Positions 33,644 to 42,532 of a DNA stretch of 64,000 nucleotides are shown piece after piece. The stretch is from NCBI RefSeq assembly GCF_040365005.1, contig NZ_BAABWV010000008.1, forward strand, positions 62,001 to 126,000, in the 5' to 3' direction. The notes below the pieces were generated by a model. It saw only the letters and a list, made by a program, of their open reading frames with translations, ran no database searches and was not told the origin of the DNA. The position numbers were made by a program, and so were the translations under genes. The first letter of the stretch is position 1, and every line of letters begins with the position of its first letter. Source of the DNA: Antarcticimicrobium sp040365005. Its GTDB lineage: Bacteria > Pseudomonadota > Alphaproteobacteria > Rhodobacterales > Rhodobacteraceae.

Positions 33644-34737
33644 GCGCGCCCCTTCCGCAGGCTGAGGAACAGTTTTTCGAGCGGCATCCGCACCATGTTG
33701 TCGAGCGCCCCGGTGAACAGGATCACCAGCGCCTGGATCACCACGATCAGCTCGCGCGGGATCGTCGTCCAGAGCGCCAGTTCGGCGCCGCCCTGGTAGA
33801 GAAAGCCGAACAGGATCGCGGCGAGAAAGACGCCGAACGGGTGGCTGCGCCCCATCAGCGCCACCGCGATGCCGATGAAACCCGCGCCCTCGGTCGCGTT
33901 CAGAACTAGCCGTTCGGCCTCGCCCATCACGTTGTTGATCGCCATCATACCTGCCAGACCGCCCGAGATCAGCATGGCGATCATGGTGATCCGCACCGGT
34001 GAGATGCCGGCATAGAGCGCGCCGGTCTCGGAATGGCCATAGGCGCGGATCTCGTAGCCCAGCCGGGTGCGCCAGATCAGCAGCCAGACCAGCACGCAGG
34101 CGGCGATGGCGACCAGCAGGCTGACATTGGCCGGTGCCGCCTTGGAAAAGCTGATGCCGATGGGCGCCAGCAGCTCATGCAGGGTGGGCAGGTGCACCGC
34201 CTCGGGGAACCGCGCGGTGGCCGGGTCCATCGAGCCTTTTGGCCGCATCAGGTTGACCAGCACGTAGTTCAGCACCGCCGAGGCGATGAAGTTGAACATG
34301 ATCGTGGTGATCACGATATGGCTGCCGCGTTTGGCCTGCAGCCAGGCGGGGATCGCCGCCCAGGCCGCGCCGAACAGCGCCGCCAGCCCGGTTGCCCCGA
34401 TCAGCGCCAGCGACCAGTGCGGCCAGGGGATGTAAAGGCACATCAAGGCCACGCCGAGGCCCCCCAGCATCGCCTGCCCTTCGCCACCGATGTTGAACAT
34501 CCGGGCGTGAAAGGCGACGGCGACCGCCAGCCCGGTGAACATGAAGTTGGTGGCGTAATAAAGCGTATAGCCCCAGCCGTAGGTCGAGCCGAGCGCGCCG
34601 GCGACCATCAGCTTGACCGCCGCGACCGGATCCTCGCCGATGGCAAGGATGACCAGCGCCGAGAGCCCGGCGGCAAGGATCAGGCTGATCAGCGGGATCA
34701 GGACCACGTCGGCCCACTTTGGCATCTTGTCCATCAA
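33640..34737 (-). CDS. ABC transporter permease, BMP/nucleoside type (first subunit)
   Basis: This 365-residue permease resembles NupP/YufP. It has many hydrophobic helices, and the conserved RTRLGYEIRAYGHSETGALYAG loop region contacts the ATPase. GAGFIGIAVALMGRSHPFG is a family hallmark. It starts 37 bp after the ATPase stop and overlaps the following permease by 4 bp. The partner genes point to nucleoside or purine uptake. Confidence 0.9.
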   Translation of the reverse strand: MMDKMPKWADVVLIPLISLILAAGLSALVILAIGEDPVAAVKLMVAGALGSTYGWGYTLYYATNFMFTGLAVAVAFHARMFNIGGEGQAMLGGLGVALMCLYIPWPHWSLALIGATGLAALFGAAWAAIPAWLQAKRGSHIVITTIMFNFIASAVLNYVLVNLMRPKGSMDPATARFPEAVHLPTLHELLAPIGISFSKAAPANVSLLVAIAACVLVWLLIWRTRLGYEIRAYGHSETGALYAGISPVRITMIAMLISGGLAGMMAINNVMGEAERLVLNATEGAGFIGIAVALMGRSHPFGVFLAAILFGFLYQGGAELALWTTIPRELIVVIQALVILFTGALDNMVRMPLEKLFLSLRKGRA

Positions 34738-34774
34738 CGGACCTCTTCGATTGGGGCGCCGAACCGGGTCCGCA

Positions 34775-36313
34775 TCACGCCGCCTCTCCCGAGACGCCGG
34801 CCATCAGCAGGCCCAGCTCGGTCTCGTCGGTTTCGGCGGGCAGGCGTTCGCCCATCATCTGGCCGTCGAACATCACCGCGATCCGGTCCGAGAGCGACAG
34901 GATCTCGTCCAGCTCGACACTGACCAGCAGGATCGCCGCCCCCTGGTCGCGCAGGGCGACGATCTGGCGGTGAATGAACTCGATCGCGCCGATGTCCACC
35001 CCGCGGGTGGGCTGGCCCACCAGCAAAAGGTCGGGGTTGCGCTCGATCTCGCGGGCCACCACGATCTTCTGCTGGTTGCCACCCGAGAAATTCTTGGCGG
35101 TCAGCCAGGGATCGGGTGGACGGACGTCGAACTTGTCCATCTTGGCCTGCGTGTCGCGCTGCAGGGCGGCGTTGTCCATCAGCAGGGCGTTACGTTGAAA
35201 CGCCGGGTCGTGGTGATAGCCGAAGGCGGTGTTCTCCCAGGCGTGGAACTCCATGATCAGCCCCTCGCGCTGGCGGTCCTCGGGGACATGGGCGATCCCG
35301 GCGGCGCGGCGCGACTGGCCGTCGGCCCCGCCCCCCTCCAGCGGCAGCGGCGTGCCGTTGAGCGTGAGGCTGCCGGTGCCGGGCCGCATGCCGCCCAGTA
35401 CCTCGAGCAGTTCCGACTGGCCGTTGCCGGCCACCCCCGCGATGCCGAGGATCTCGCCCGCGCGCAGGCTCAGGTCGATGCCCTTGACGCGTTCGACGCC
35501 CTTGTTGTCCTGCACGCGCAGGTTCCTGGCTTCAAGCACCGTCTTGCCGGGCCGCGCGGGCGCTTTTTCGACCTGCAACAGCACCTTGCGGCCCACCATC
35601 AGCTCGGCCAGTTGCTCGGGGCTGGTGTCGCCGGTCTTGACCGTTGCGGTCATCTCGCCGCGCCGCATCACGCTGACGGTGTCGGTGATCTCCATGATCT
35701 CGCGCAGCTTGTGGGTGATCAGGATGATGGTCTTGCCCTCGGCGCGCAGGTTGTCGAGGATGCGGAACAGGTGGTCGGCCTCGGCCGGGGTCAGCACGCC
35801 GGTGGGCTCGTCGAGGATCAGGATATCGGCCTGCCGGTAAAGCGCCTTGAGGATCTCGACCCGCTGCTGCATGCCGACGCCGATCTGGTCGATGCGGGCG
35901 TCGGGGTCGACGTTCAGTTCGTACTCGGTCGCAAGGTCGGAGAGCAGCTTGCGCGCGCGCGCCAGCGAGGGGCGCAGAAGCCGCCCCTGTTCGGCGCCCA
36001 GCACGACGTTTTCCAGAACGGTGAAATTCTCGACCAGCTTGAAATGCTGGAACACCATGCCGATGCCGGCGGCGATGGCGGCCTGGCTGTCGGGGATCTC
36101 GGTCTTTTGGCCGTGAACGAAGACCTCGCCAGCGTCGGCCTTGTAAAAGCCGTAAAGGATGCTCATCAGCGTGGATTTTCCGGCGCCGTTTTCACCGATG
36201 ATACCGTGGATCGTGCCCGGCATCACCCGGATCGAGATATCCTTGTTGGCCTGCACCGGGCCGAACGCCTTGGAGATGCCGCGCAGTTCGATGGCTGGTG
36301 ATGTGCCGGTCAT
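34775..36313 (-). CDS. ABC transporter ATPase with two nucleotide-binding domains, nucleoside type
   Basis: This 512-residue tandem ABC ATPase resembles NupO/YufO and sugar-type ATPases. The N-terminal domain has GENGAGKSTL (Walker A) and LILDEPTGVLTP (Walker B). The C-terminal domain has the degenerate Walker A GVAGNGQSELL, the signature FSGGNQQK and LLVGQPTRGVD. One intact and one altered site is normal for this family. It lies between the binding-protein gene and the permeases; a hairpin sits in the gap to the binding-protein gene. Confidence 0.93.
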   Translation of the reverse strand: MTGTSPAIELRGISKAFGPVQANKDISIRVMPGTIHGIIGENGAGKSTLMSILYGFYKADAGEVFVHGQKTEIPDSQAAIAAGIGMVFQHFKLVENFTVLENVVLGAEQGRLLRPSLARARKLLSDLATEYELNVDPDARIDQIGVGMQQRVEILKALYRQADILILDEPTGVLTPAEADHLFRILDNLRAEGKTIILITHKLREIMEITDTVSVMRRGEMTATVKTGDTSPEQLAELMVGRKVLLQVEKAPARPGKTVLEARNLRVQDNKGVERVKGIDLSLRAGEILGIAGVAGNGQSELLEVLGGMRPGTGSLTLNGTPLPLEGGGADGQSRRAAGIAHVPEDRQREGLIMEFHAWENTAFGYHHDPAFQRNALLMDNAALQRDTQAKMDKFDVRPPDPWLTAKNFSGGNQQKIVVAREIERNPDLLLVGQPTRGVDIGAIEFIHRQIVALRDQGAAILLVSVELDEILSLSDRIAVMFDGQMMGERLPAETDETELGLLMAGVSGEAA

Positions 36314-36332
36314 TGGGCCCCCAACTGAAAAC

Positions 36333-36364
36333 GCGGACCGTGCAGTGCGATCCGCACGGCCCGC
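36333..36364 (-). terminator. intercistronic hairpin between binding protein and ATPase genes
   Basis: The stem CCGTGC/GCACGG is extended by GCGG/CCGC across one mismatch, with a 10-base loop, just past the binding-protein stop. No T-run follows. Such hairpins commonly keep the binding-protein mRNA more abundant than the transporter mRNA, by stabilising it or partly stopping transcription. Confidence 0.5.
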
Positions 36365-36386
36365 TTGTCGATGCTCCGGGTCGGGA

Positions 36387-37385
36387 TCAGTAGTCCAGGA
36401 CCGGGCAGCTGTCGTTTTCGTAGTAGCTGGTGACCTTGAGATCGCCGGCGATGATCTTTTCGCGGGCCGCGTCCACGGTGGCTTTCATCTCCGGGGTGAT
36501 CAGCGCGGCGTTGTTGTCATCCAGCGCATAGCCGACACCGTCCTCGGCGAGGCCCAGAACGAAGACGCCGGTTTCCACGTCGGCACCGGCCTTCATCGCG
36601 TCATAAACGGCGACGTCGACGCGTTTCAGCATCGAGGTCAGCACCTTGCCCGGGTGCAGGTGGTTCTGGTTGCTGTCGACGCCGATCGACAGGATCCCCT
36701 CGTCGGCGGCGGTCTGCAGCACGCCCACGCCGGTGCCGCCGGCAGCGGCATAGACCACGTCGGCGCCCTGGCTGATCTGCGCCTTGGTCAGTTCCGAGCC
36801 CTTGACCGGGTCGTTCCAGGCGGCGGGGGTGGTGCCGGTCATGTTGGCGATGATCTTGGCGTCCGGGTTGACCGCCTTGACGCCCTGGGCATAGCCGCAG
36901 CCGAAGTGGCGGATCAGCGGCACGTCCATGCCGCCGACAAAGCCGACGGTGCCGGACTTGGAGGCCATCGCGGCCAGCATGCCGACAAGGTAGGAGCCCT
37001 CATGCTCGGCAAAGCCGATCTGGCGGATGTTGTCGCCTTCGATCCAGGTCACGTCGACGACCACGAACTTGGTGTCGGGATAGTCGGGGGCGACGCTGCT
37101 CAGCGGGTCGGCCATGGCAAAGCCCATGGTGATGATCGGGTTGGCGCCGGCCTCGGCGAAGCGGCGCAGTGCCTGTTCGCGCTGGGCTTCGGACTGCAGT
37201 TCGATCTCGCGGAAGCTGCCGCCGGTCTCGTCGGCCCAACGCTGTGCCCCGTTGAAGGCGGCCTCGTTGAAGCTCTTGTCGAACTTGCCGCCCAGGTCGA
37301 AGATCAGCGCCGGTTCGGCCAATGCGGCCCCGGCGCTCAGGGCGATCGCGGCGGCGGCGCCCATCAGGGATTTCATGAGGGTCAT
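36387..37385 (-). CDS. BMP-family substrate-binding protein of a nucleoside ABC transporter
   Basis: This 332-residue periplasmic binding protein of the BMP (PnrA-like, basic membrane protein) family has a signal peptide (MTLMKSLMGAAAAIALSAGAALA) cut after ALA, with no lipobox Cys. LIFDLGGKFDKSFN opens the family domain, and GFVGGMDVPLIRHFGCGYAQG is its ligand-binding hallmark. It starts at the ATG preceded by GGGAG; upstream in-frame codons are not conserved. It is the first gene of the ABC operon. Purine nucleosides are the usual ligands; deoD lies 15 kb away. Confidence 0.9.
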   Translation of the reverse strand: MTLMKSLMGAAAAIALSAGAALAEPALIFDLGGKFDKSFNEAAFNGAQRWADETGGSFREIELQSEAQREQALRRFAEAGANPIITMGFAMADPLSSVAPDYPDTKFVVVDVTWIEGDNIRQIGFAEHEGSYLVGMLAAMASKSGTVGFVGGMDVPLIRHFGCGYAQGVKAVNPDAKIIANMTGTTPAAWNDPVKGSELTKAQISQGADVVYAAAGGTGVGVLQTAADEGILSIGVDSNQNHLHPGKVLTSMLKRVDVAVYDAMKAGADVETGVFVLGLAEDGVGYALDDNNAALITPEMKATVDAAREKIIAGDLKVTSYYENDSCPVLDY

Positions 37386-37540
37386 CGTTATACTCCCGTT
37401 GATTTTTCTGCTTGCGGAGCGCGGCAGGCCCAGGGGGCATGGATGCGCGCCGATCATTCTGACCCGTCAATTTAGGCCGCAGCGCGCGCGGTCGGTCAAC
37501 CCGCTTTTGACCAGACGGTTCAAGTTTCGGTGTCCTGACC

Positions 37541-37966
37541 TCAGGGCAGGTCGCGCGACATCACCACTGCATCGCAAGCGGGCAGGCCCGGCCGGGAATA
37601 ATAACCGGGGCGTTTGCCGGTCTCGGCGAATCCCGTCGCGTGGTAGAGCGCCCGGGCCGCGGGGTTGTCGGCGGCCACCTCGAGAAAGGCGCGGGTCGCG
37701 CCACGGGTCACGGCCGCGTCCATCCATGCCGCCATGCGATCGCGGGCCAGCCCCTGCCGCCGGTGCGCGGGGTCGGTGGCGATGGTGAGCAGTTCGGCCT
37801 CACCGGCGATCACACGGACCAGCGCGAAACAGGCGGCATCGCCGACGGCGAAACAGCCGGGCGTGGCTAGCAGATCGGTGAATTCCTCGCGTCGCCAGGG
37901 GCGCGACGGGGCAAAGGCGGCGGCATGGGTTTCGGCCATCGCCTCGGGCGTCGGGGCGGCGGTCAT
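37541..37966 (-). CDS. rimI: ribosomal-protein-alanine N-acetyltransferase
   Basis: This 141-residue GNAT-fold acetyltransferase has the acetyl-CoA-binding HRRQGLARD segment (RxxGxA pattern) and ARALYHATGFAETGKRPGYY at its C-terminus, as in RimI. RimI acetylates the N-terminus of ribosomal protein S18. It overlaps the tsaB stop by 4 bp, and this tsaB-rimI order is common in bacteria, which supports the name. Confidence 0.85.
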   Translation of the reverse strand: MTAAPTPEAMAETHAAAFAPSRPWRREEFTDLLATPGCFAVGDAACFALVRVIAGEAELLTIATDPAHRRQGLARDRMAAWMDAAVTRGATRAFLEVAADNPAARALYHATGFAETGKRPGYYSRPGLPACDAVVMSRDLP

Positions 37967-38613
37967 CCGTCCAACAGCACCGGCGGCACCTCGCGCGAGG
38001 GGGCGGCGTCGGCGGGGCGGACATAGAGCGGCTTGGGCCGGGGTAGGTCCGGCCCGGCCCGACGCGCGGCGGCCCGCGCGATGGCCTCGGCCAGCGGATA
38101 GGCGGGGGATAGGGCACGCCCACCGGTCAGCTGCGCCAGCGTGTCGGCCTCGGCGCCGACCACGTCCAGCCCGCTTTCCGCGATCTCGGAGGCCAGCGCG
38201 TCAGGCAGAACCGGCCCCAGGGGCGAAGCGTCCGGCGCATCGAGATAGACCGCCCCGCGCGGGGCCGACACGGTGGCGAGAACAGGGGGCACCGCCCCCT
38301 CGCGCAGGGCGTCGAAGCTGGAGATCCCAACCGCCGGAATGCCGAGACCCAGCGCAAGGCCGCGCGCGGCAGAGACCGCGATGCGGATGCCGGTGAAATT
38401 GCCCGGGCCGACGCCGACGCCGATGGCGGTCAGGTCGCGCCAGGTCACGCCGGCCTCGGCCAGCAGCTCCTCGAGCATCGGGAACAGCCGTTCGGCCTGG
38501 CCGCGGCCCATCTCCTCGCCGCGCGTGGCAAGGAGGCGTTCGCCCGACAGCAAGGCGGCCGCGCAATGCGCGGCCGAGGTGTCGAACGACAGGATCAGGG
38601 GGGCGTGTGCCAT
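37963..38613 (-). CDS. tsaB: tRNA threonylcarbamoyladenosine biosynthesis protein TsaB
   Basis: This 216-residue protein of the ASKHA fold (YeaZ) dimerises with TsaD and helps install t6A37 on ANN-decoding tRNAs. ILSFDTSAAHCAAAL is the N-terminal phosphate-1-like segment, and GVGPGNFTGIRIAVSAARGLA is the family hallmark. It is followed at once by rimI with a 4-bp overlap. Confidence 0.93.
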   Translation of the reverse strand: MAHAPLILSFDTSAAHCAAALLSGERLLATRGEEMGRGQAERLFPMLEELLAEAGVTWRDLTAIGVGVGPGNFTGIRIAVSAARGLALGLGIPAVGISSFDALREGAVPPVLATVSAPRGAVYLDAPDASPLGPVLPDALASEIAESGLDVVGAEADTLAQLTGGRALSPAYPLAEAIARAAARRAGPDLPRPKPLYVRPADAAPSREVPPVLLDG

Positions 38614-38630
38614 GGACCCGGGTCGCCCGG

Positions 38631-39194
38631 TCAGACCGAGACCGGGCGCACTTCGACCACTTCGGGAATGTAGTGGCGCAGCAGGTTCTCGATACCCATC
38701 TTCAGGGTCAGCGTGGACGAGGGGCAGCCGGCGCAGGCGCCCTGCATGTGCAGGTAGACGACGCCGCGGTCAAAGCCGTGAAAGGTGATGTCGCCGCCGT
38801 CCTGGGCCACGGCGGGGCGCACGCGGCTGTCCAGAAGTTCCTTGATCTGGCCGACGATCTCGGAATCCTCGCCGCTGAACTCGGCATGGCCCGAGGCGGG
38901 GTCGCCCGCGCCCTCCATCACCGGGGCGCCGGACTGGAAATGCTCCATCACCGCGCCCAGGATCGCCGGCTTGATGTGGTCCCACTCGACATCGTCGGTC
39001 TTGGTGACGGTGACGAAATCATTGCCGAAGAACACGCCCGTGACGCCGTTGACGGCAAAGATGCGGCTGGCCAGAGGTGAGGTTTTCGCCGCCTCGGCCG
39101 AGGCAAAATCGGCGGTGCCGGCCTCCAGAACGGTCTGGCCGGGCAGGAACTTCAGGGTTGCCGGGTTCGGGGTCGATTCGGTCTGGATAAACAT
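38631..39194 (-). CDS. NifU-family Fe-S scaffold protein
   Basis: This 187-residue protein has an N-terminal Nfu_N domain (about 1-90, TPNPATLKFLPG) and a C-terminal NifU-like domain with the cluster-binding pair Cys154 and Cys157 (GACAGCPSS). This eukaryote-like Nfu architecture delivers [4Fe-4S] clusters to target enzymes, which include TCA-cycle and radical-SAM proteins. It lies 17 bp upstream of tsaB on the same strand. Confidence 0.93.
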   Translation of the reverse strand: MFIQTESTPNPATLKFLPGQTVLEAGTADFASAEAAKTSPLASRIFAVNGVTGVFFGNDFVTVTKTDDVEWDHIKPAILGAVMEHFQSGAPVMEGAGDPASGHAEFSGEDSEIVGQIKELLDSRVRPAVAQDGGDITFHGFDRGVVYLHMQGACAGCPSSTLTLKMGIENLLRHYIPEVVEVRPVSV

Positions 39195-39294
39195 CTGGTA
39201 TGCACCTTTGCTGGTTGTCCCCTATATGCGATTGCGGCCGCAAGGCGTCAAGGTTTGGAATGGTTCTAACCTGTGCCCTGCGCGGCCAGATCGC

Positions 39295-39750
39295 TCAGGT
39301 GATCGCCTCGAGCTTTTCCTTGCTCAGGTCGCCCGGAACGATGGTGATCGGGATCGGCAGGCTGCCCGAGCTTTTCGTCATCTGGGTGACAAGCGGCCCC
39401 GGACCCTTGCGCCCGGTGCCGGCGCCCAGCACCAGGATGCCGATCTCGGAGTCCTCTCGGACCTGCTCGATGATCTCATCCACCGGCTCGCCCTCGCGGA
39501 TGATCAGCTCCGGGTCGACGCCCTGCTTGTCGCGCATCCACTTGGCGAAGACCTCGAAATGGGCGTGGATCCGTTCGCGGGCCTCTTCGCGCATCACCTC
39601 GCCGACTCCGATCCAGTGGTTGAACTCTTCCGGCGGGATCACCGAGAGGATGGCCACGCCGCCGCCGGTATGGGCGGCGCGCATGGCGGCGAACCGCATG
39701 GCGTTCAGGCATTCGCGGCTGTCGTCGAGCACGACGAGAAACTTGCGCAT
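39295..39750 (-). CDS. universal stress protein family protein
   Basis: This 151-residue UspA-fold protein has FLVVLDDSRECLNAMRFA at its N-terminus (the typical VxxDxS nucleotide loop). The C-terminal ATP motif is GAGTGRKGPGPLVTQM, close to the canonical G-x2-G-x9-G-S/T, followed by GSLPIPITIVPG. It may bind ATP. The physiological role is unknown. It has 100- and 70-bp gaps to its neighbours and is probably a single-gene unit. Confidence 0.85.
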   Translation of the reverse strand: MRKFLVVLDDSRECLNAMRFAAMRAAHTGGGVAILSVIPPEEFNHWIGVGEVMREEARERIHAHFEVFAKWMRDKQGVDPELIIREGEPVDEIIEQVREDSEIGILVLGAGTGRKGPGPLVTQMTKSSGSLPIPITIVPGDLSKEKLEAIT

Positions 39751-39820
39751 CGGGGGCGTCTCCTTGCGCGCGGATGATGCCCGATCCGATGGGGTCAGGC
39801 AAGCGCGGGCTTCGCGGCGG

Positions 39821-40684
39821 TCAGCTTTCCGACATGGCCCAGTCCCAGTACATCTCGCGCACGCGGCGGGTGACCGGGCCGATCTGGTACTGGTTTTCCT
39901 CGAAGGCGCTGACCGGGGTCACCTTGCTCATGTTGCCGGACAGGAAGATCTCGTCGGCGGCCTCGAAATCGGCAAAGCTCAGCACGGTTTCATGCACCGT
40001 CATGCCGTCGGCGCGCATGTGCTTCATGTGGCGCGCGCGGGTGATCCCGGCCAGGAAGGTGCCGTTGGCGATCGGCGTGAACACCTCGCCATCCTTGACC
40101 ATGAAGACGTTGGCGGTGGCGGTTTCGGCGACATTGCCCATGGCGTCGCCGACCAGCGCGTTGTTGAAGCCCTTGGCGCGGGCCTCGGCCAGCATGCGCG
40201 CGTTGTTGGGATAAAGACAGCCGGCCTTGGCGTTGACCACCGCGTCCTCGAGCACCGGGCGGCGGAACCGGGTGCGGGTCAGTGTCACGCAGGCCTCGGG
40301 CGGGGCCATCGGGATCTCTTCCAGGCAGACGGCAAAGCCGGTCGTGTCCTTTTGCGGGATGATCGCGGTGGCATCGCCGTCGATGCCCCAGTACATCGGC
40401 CGGATGTAGACCGCCGCGCCCTTGTCATAGGCCTCGAGCCCCTCCTTGACGATCTCGACCATCTGCGCGGTCTCGACCGTGGGGGTCAGCATCAGCGCCT
40501 CGGCCGAGCGGTTGACGCGGGCGCAATGGGCGTCGAGGTCGGGCATCACCCCGTCGACGAAGCGCGCGCCGTCGAACACCCCCGAACCCAGCCAGGCGCC
40601 GTGATCGGCGGCCCGCATGATCGGGGTGTCGCCGTCGTGCCAAGTGCCGTTGAAATAGGTGCGGATGTTGGTGCCGGTTGCCAT
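39821..40684 (-). CDS. class IV branched-chain amino-acid aminotransferase
   Basis: This 287-residue PLP enzyme of fold-type IV has FDGARFVDG near the N-terminus, Lys153 in VVNAKAGCLYPNN as the PLP-binding residue, and ETATANVFMV and GITRARHM in the C-terminal half. The family covers IlvE, D-amino-acid and aminodeoxychorismate lyase enzymes; the length and the RPMYWG segment fit a branched-chain aminotransferase. It lies near an Lrp-type regulator and an amino-acid dehydrogenase, which suits amino-acid breakdown or synthesis. Confidence 0.85.
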   Translation of the reverse strand: MATGTNIRTYFNGTWHDGDTPIMRAADHGAWLGSGVFDGARFVDGVMPDLDAHCARVNRSAEALMLTPTVETAQMVEIVKEGLEAYDKGAAVYIRPMYWGIDGDATAIIPQKDTTGFAVCLEEIPMAPPEACVTLTRTRFRRPVLEDAVVNAKAGCLYPNNARMLAEARAKGFNNALVGDAMGNVAETATANVFMVKDGEVFTPIANGTFLAGITRARHMKHMRADGMTVHETVLSFADFEAADEIFLSGNMSKVTPVSAFEENQYQIGPVTRRVREMYWDWAMSES

Positions 40685-40790
40685 GATGCTCTCCTTGCTT
40701 CGGGCGGACGTTAGAAAGAAGCCGGGGCAAGGTCCAGCCCCCGGGATGTCGCGCCCGGTTGGTTCCGGCCAAGTCCCGATCCGGCCCCGG

Positions 40791-41249
40791 TCAGCCGCGC
40801 ATCGGTAGGGCCGACCGCCGCACCATGGTGCGCAACGCGAAATTCGAGCGCAGGTTGCGGATTCCGGGGATCTGCATCAAGCGGTTTTCGAGAAAGGCGT
40901 CGAAGGCGGTCAGGTCGGCGCAGACCACCCGCAGCAACACGTCGCGCGACCCGGTCATCAAATAGCATTCCATCACTTCGTCGCAGGCCCCGATGGCGCG
41001 TTCGAAGGCGTCGATCGCGGCGCGGTCCTGCCGGCTGAGTTCGACCGAGACGAAGACCGAGACGGGCAGCCCCAGTTTCTCGGCATCGACCCGGGCGCCG
41101 AAGCCGGTGATCACCCCCTCGGCCTGCAGCCGTTCCAACCGCCGCGCGCAGGGCGTGGGAGAGAGGCCGGCGGCCTCGGCCAGCTCGGCGATCTTCATGC
41201 GCCCGTCGCGCTGTAACGCGTGGATGATTTTGCGATCAATCCTGTCCAT
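40791..41249 (-). CDS. Lrp/AsnC-family transcriptional regulator
   Basis: This 152-residue regulator has an N-terminal winged helix-turn-helix (MDRIDRKIIHALQRDGRM, SPTPCARRLERLQ) and a C-terminal RAM ligand-binding domain (GSRDVLLRVVC). The start at 41249 is the conserved Lrp start; the frame is open upstream but not conserved. It is divergent from an amino-acid dehydrogenase gene with 152 bp between start codons. Divergent Lrp regulators usually control the adjacent amino-acid gene in response to its substrate. Confidence 0.93.
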   Translation of the reverse strand: MDRIDRKIIHALQRDGRMKIAELAEAAGLSPTPCARRLERLQAEGVITGFGARVDAEKLGLPVSVFVSVELSRQDRAAIDAFERAIGACDEVMECYLMTGSRDVLLRVVCADLTAFDAFLENRLMQIPGIRNLRSNFALRTMVRRSALPMRG

Positions 41250-41401
41250 GCAGATTTTCCCTAACTGGGTGTCCAATAGTGGTGGAAACCTCCAAAATCT
41301 CAGGTCTCCACGCGCATCATTGGTGAAAATCGATCCCATTGGAATGGCAGAGTTCATCGGGAAACCCAGGAAGACACACCCAGGCAGACGGAGAGATGAA
41401 G

Positions 41402-42451
41402 ATGGAGCTCACCCAGATCGAGAGCGGGGAACACGAACAGGTCTTGCGCGTGCAGGACGCCGACAGCGGCCTGATCGGCATCATCGCCATTCACTCGACC
41501 CGGCTCGGCCCGGCCGCCGGCGGGCTGCGGATGCGGGCCTATCCGGACGAGGCGGCGGCGCTGGAGGATGCGCTGCGACTGTCGCGCGGCATGACCTTCA
41601 AGAATGCGGCGGCGGGGTTGCCGCTGGGCGGCGGCAAGGCGGTGATCATCGGTGATCCGGCGCGCGACAAGTCGCCGGCGCTGCTCTCGGTCTTTGGGCG
41701 CGCGGTCGAGGCGCTGGGCGGGCGCTACTGGACCGCCGAGGACATGGGGATGACGCCGCAGGACATGGCGCGGATCGGCACCGAGACACGGTTTGTCGCT
41801 GGGCTGGCCGATGGCGCCTTTGCCAGCGGCGACCCCTCGCCGGTGACCGCGCGCGGCATCTTCAACGCGATCCGCACCACCGCGCGGCACCGGTTCGGCG
41901 CGCCCGAACTTGCCGGGATGCGGGTGGCGGTGCAGGGGCTGGGCCATGTGGGGCTGCACCTGTGCGAGTTGCTGCACGGGGCCGGGGCGGCGTTGACCGT
42001 GGCGGATATCCACGACGCGGCGGTGCAGGAGGCGCAGGCGCGGTTCGGCGCGCGGGCGGTGGCGCCGGACCAGATCCTGACGGTCGAGGCCGAGATCCTC
42101 GCGCCCTGCGCCATCGGCGCGATCCTGAACGCGGCCTCAATTCCCGATCTGCGGGTTCAGGCGGTGGCGGGCGGCGCCAACAACCAGCTAGCCACGGCCG
42201 AGGACGGCGCGCGGCTGCACGCGCGCGGCATTCTCTATGCGCCGGATTTCATTGCCAACGGCGGCGGCATCATCAATGTGGCGACCGAGATCCTGCGGAT
42301 TGCGGACCGGCCGGCCTGGGTGGCGGAGAAGCTGGAGGAGCTGGACGCGACGATGGACCGAACCCTGACCCGCGCGCGGCAAAGGGACGTGAGCCCCAAT
42401 GACGTCGCCGAGGAGATCGCGTCCGAGCGGCTGCGCCCGGATGTCGCCTGA
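41402..42451 (+). CDS. Leu/Phe/Val-type amino-acid dehydrogenase
   Basis: This 349-residue Glu/Leu/Phe/Val dehydrogenase-family enzyme oxidatively deaminates a hydrophobic amino acid. Lys67 in MTFKNAAA and Lys79 in LGGGKAVI are the two active-site lysines, and GLGHVGLHLCE is the NAD-binding loop. The short length fits leucine, phenylalanine or valine dehydrogenases rather than glutamate dehydrogenase. I chose ATG 41402, with GGAG 6 bp upstream, over ATG 41396, which overlaps the ribosome site. It ends at a bidirectional terminator shared with trpS. Confidence 0.88.
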   Translation: MELTQIESGEHEQVLRVQDADSGLIGIIAIHSTRLGPAAGGLRMRAYPDEAAALEDALRLSRGMTFKNAAAGLPLGGGKAVIIGDPARDKSPALLSVFGRAVEALGGRYWTAEDMGMTPQDMARIGTETRFVAGLADGAFASGDPSPVTARGIFNAIRTTARHRFGAPELAGMRVAVQGLGHVGLHLCELLHGAGAALTVADIHDAAVQEAQARFGARAVAPDQILTVEAEILAPCAIGAILNAASIPDLRVQAVAGGANNQLATAEDGARLHARGILYAPDFIANGGGIINVATEILRIADRPAWVAEKLEELDATMDRTLTRARQRDVSPNDVAEEIASERLRPDVA

Positions 42452-42472
42452 GCCGCCGCCACAGATCGTGCG

Positions 42473-42514
42473 AAAAACGGCCCGGATCGTACAAGACGTC
42501 CGGGCCGTGGTTTT
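42473..42514. terminator. bidirectional Rho-independent terminator
   Basis: A 10-bp stem (ACGGCCCGGA/TCCGGGCCGT, 42477-42508) has an A5 run on the left and TTTT on the right. It serves both the amino-acid dehydrogenase (plus) and trpS (minus), whose stops flank it. Confidence 0.9.
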
Positions 42515-42532
42515 GCGGGCTGAAACGCCGGG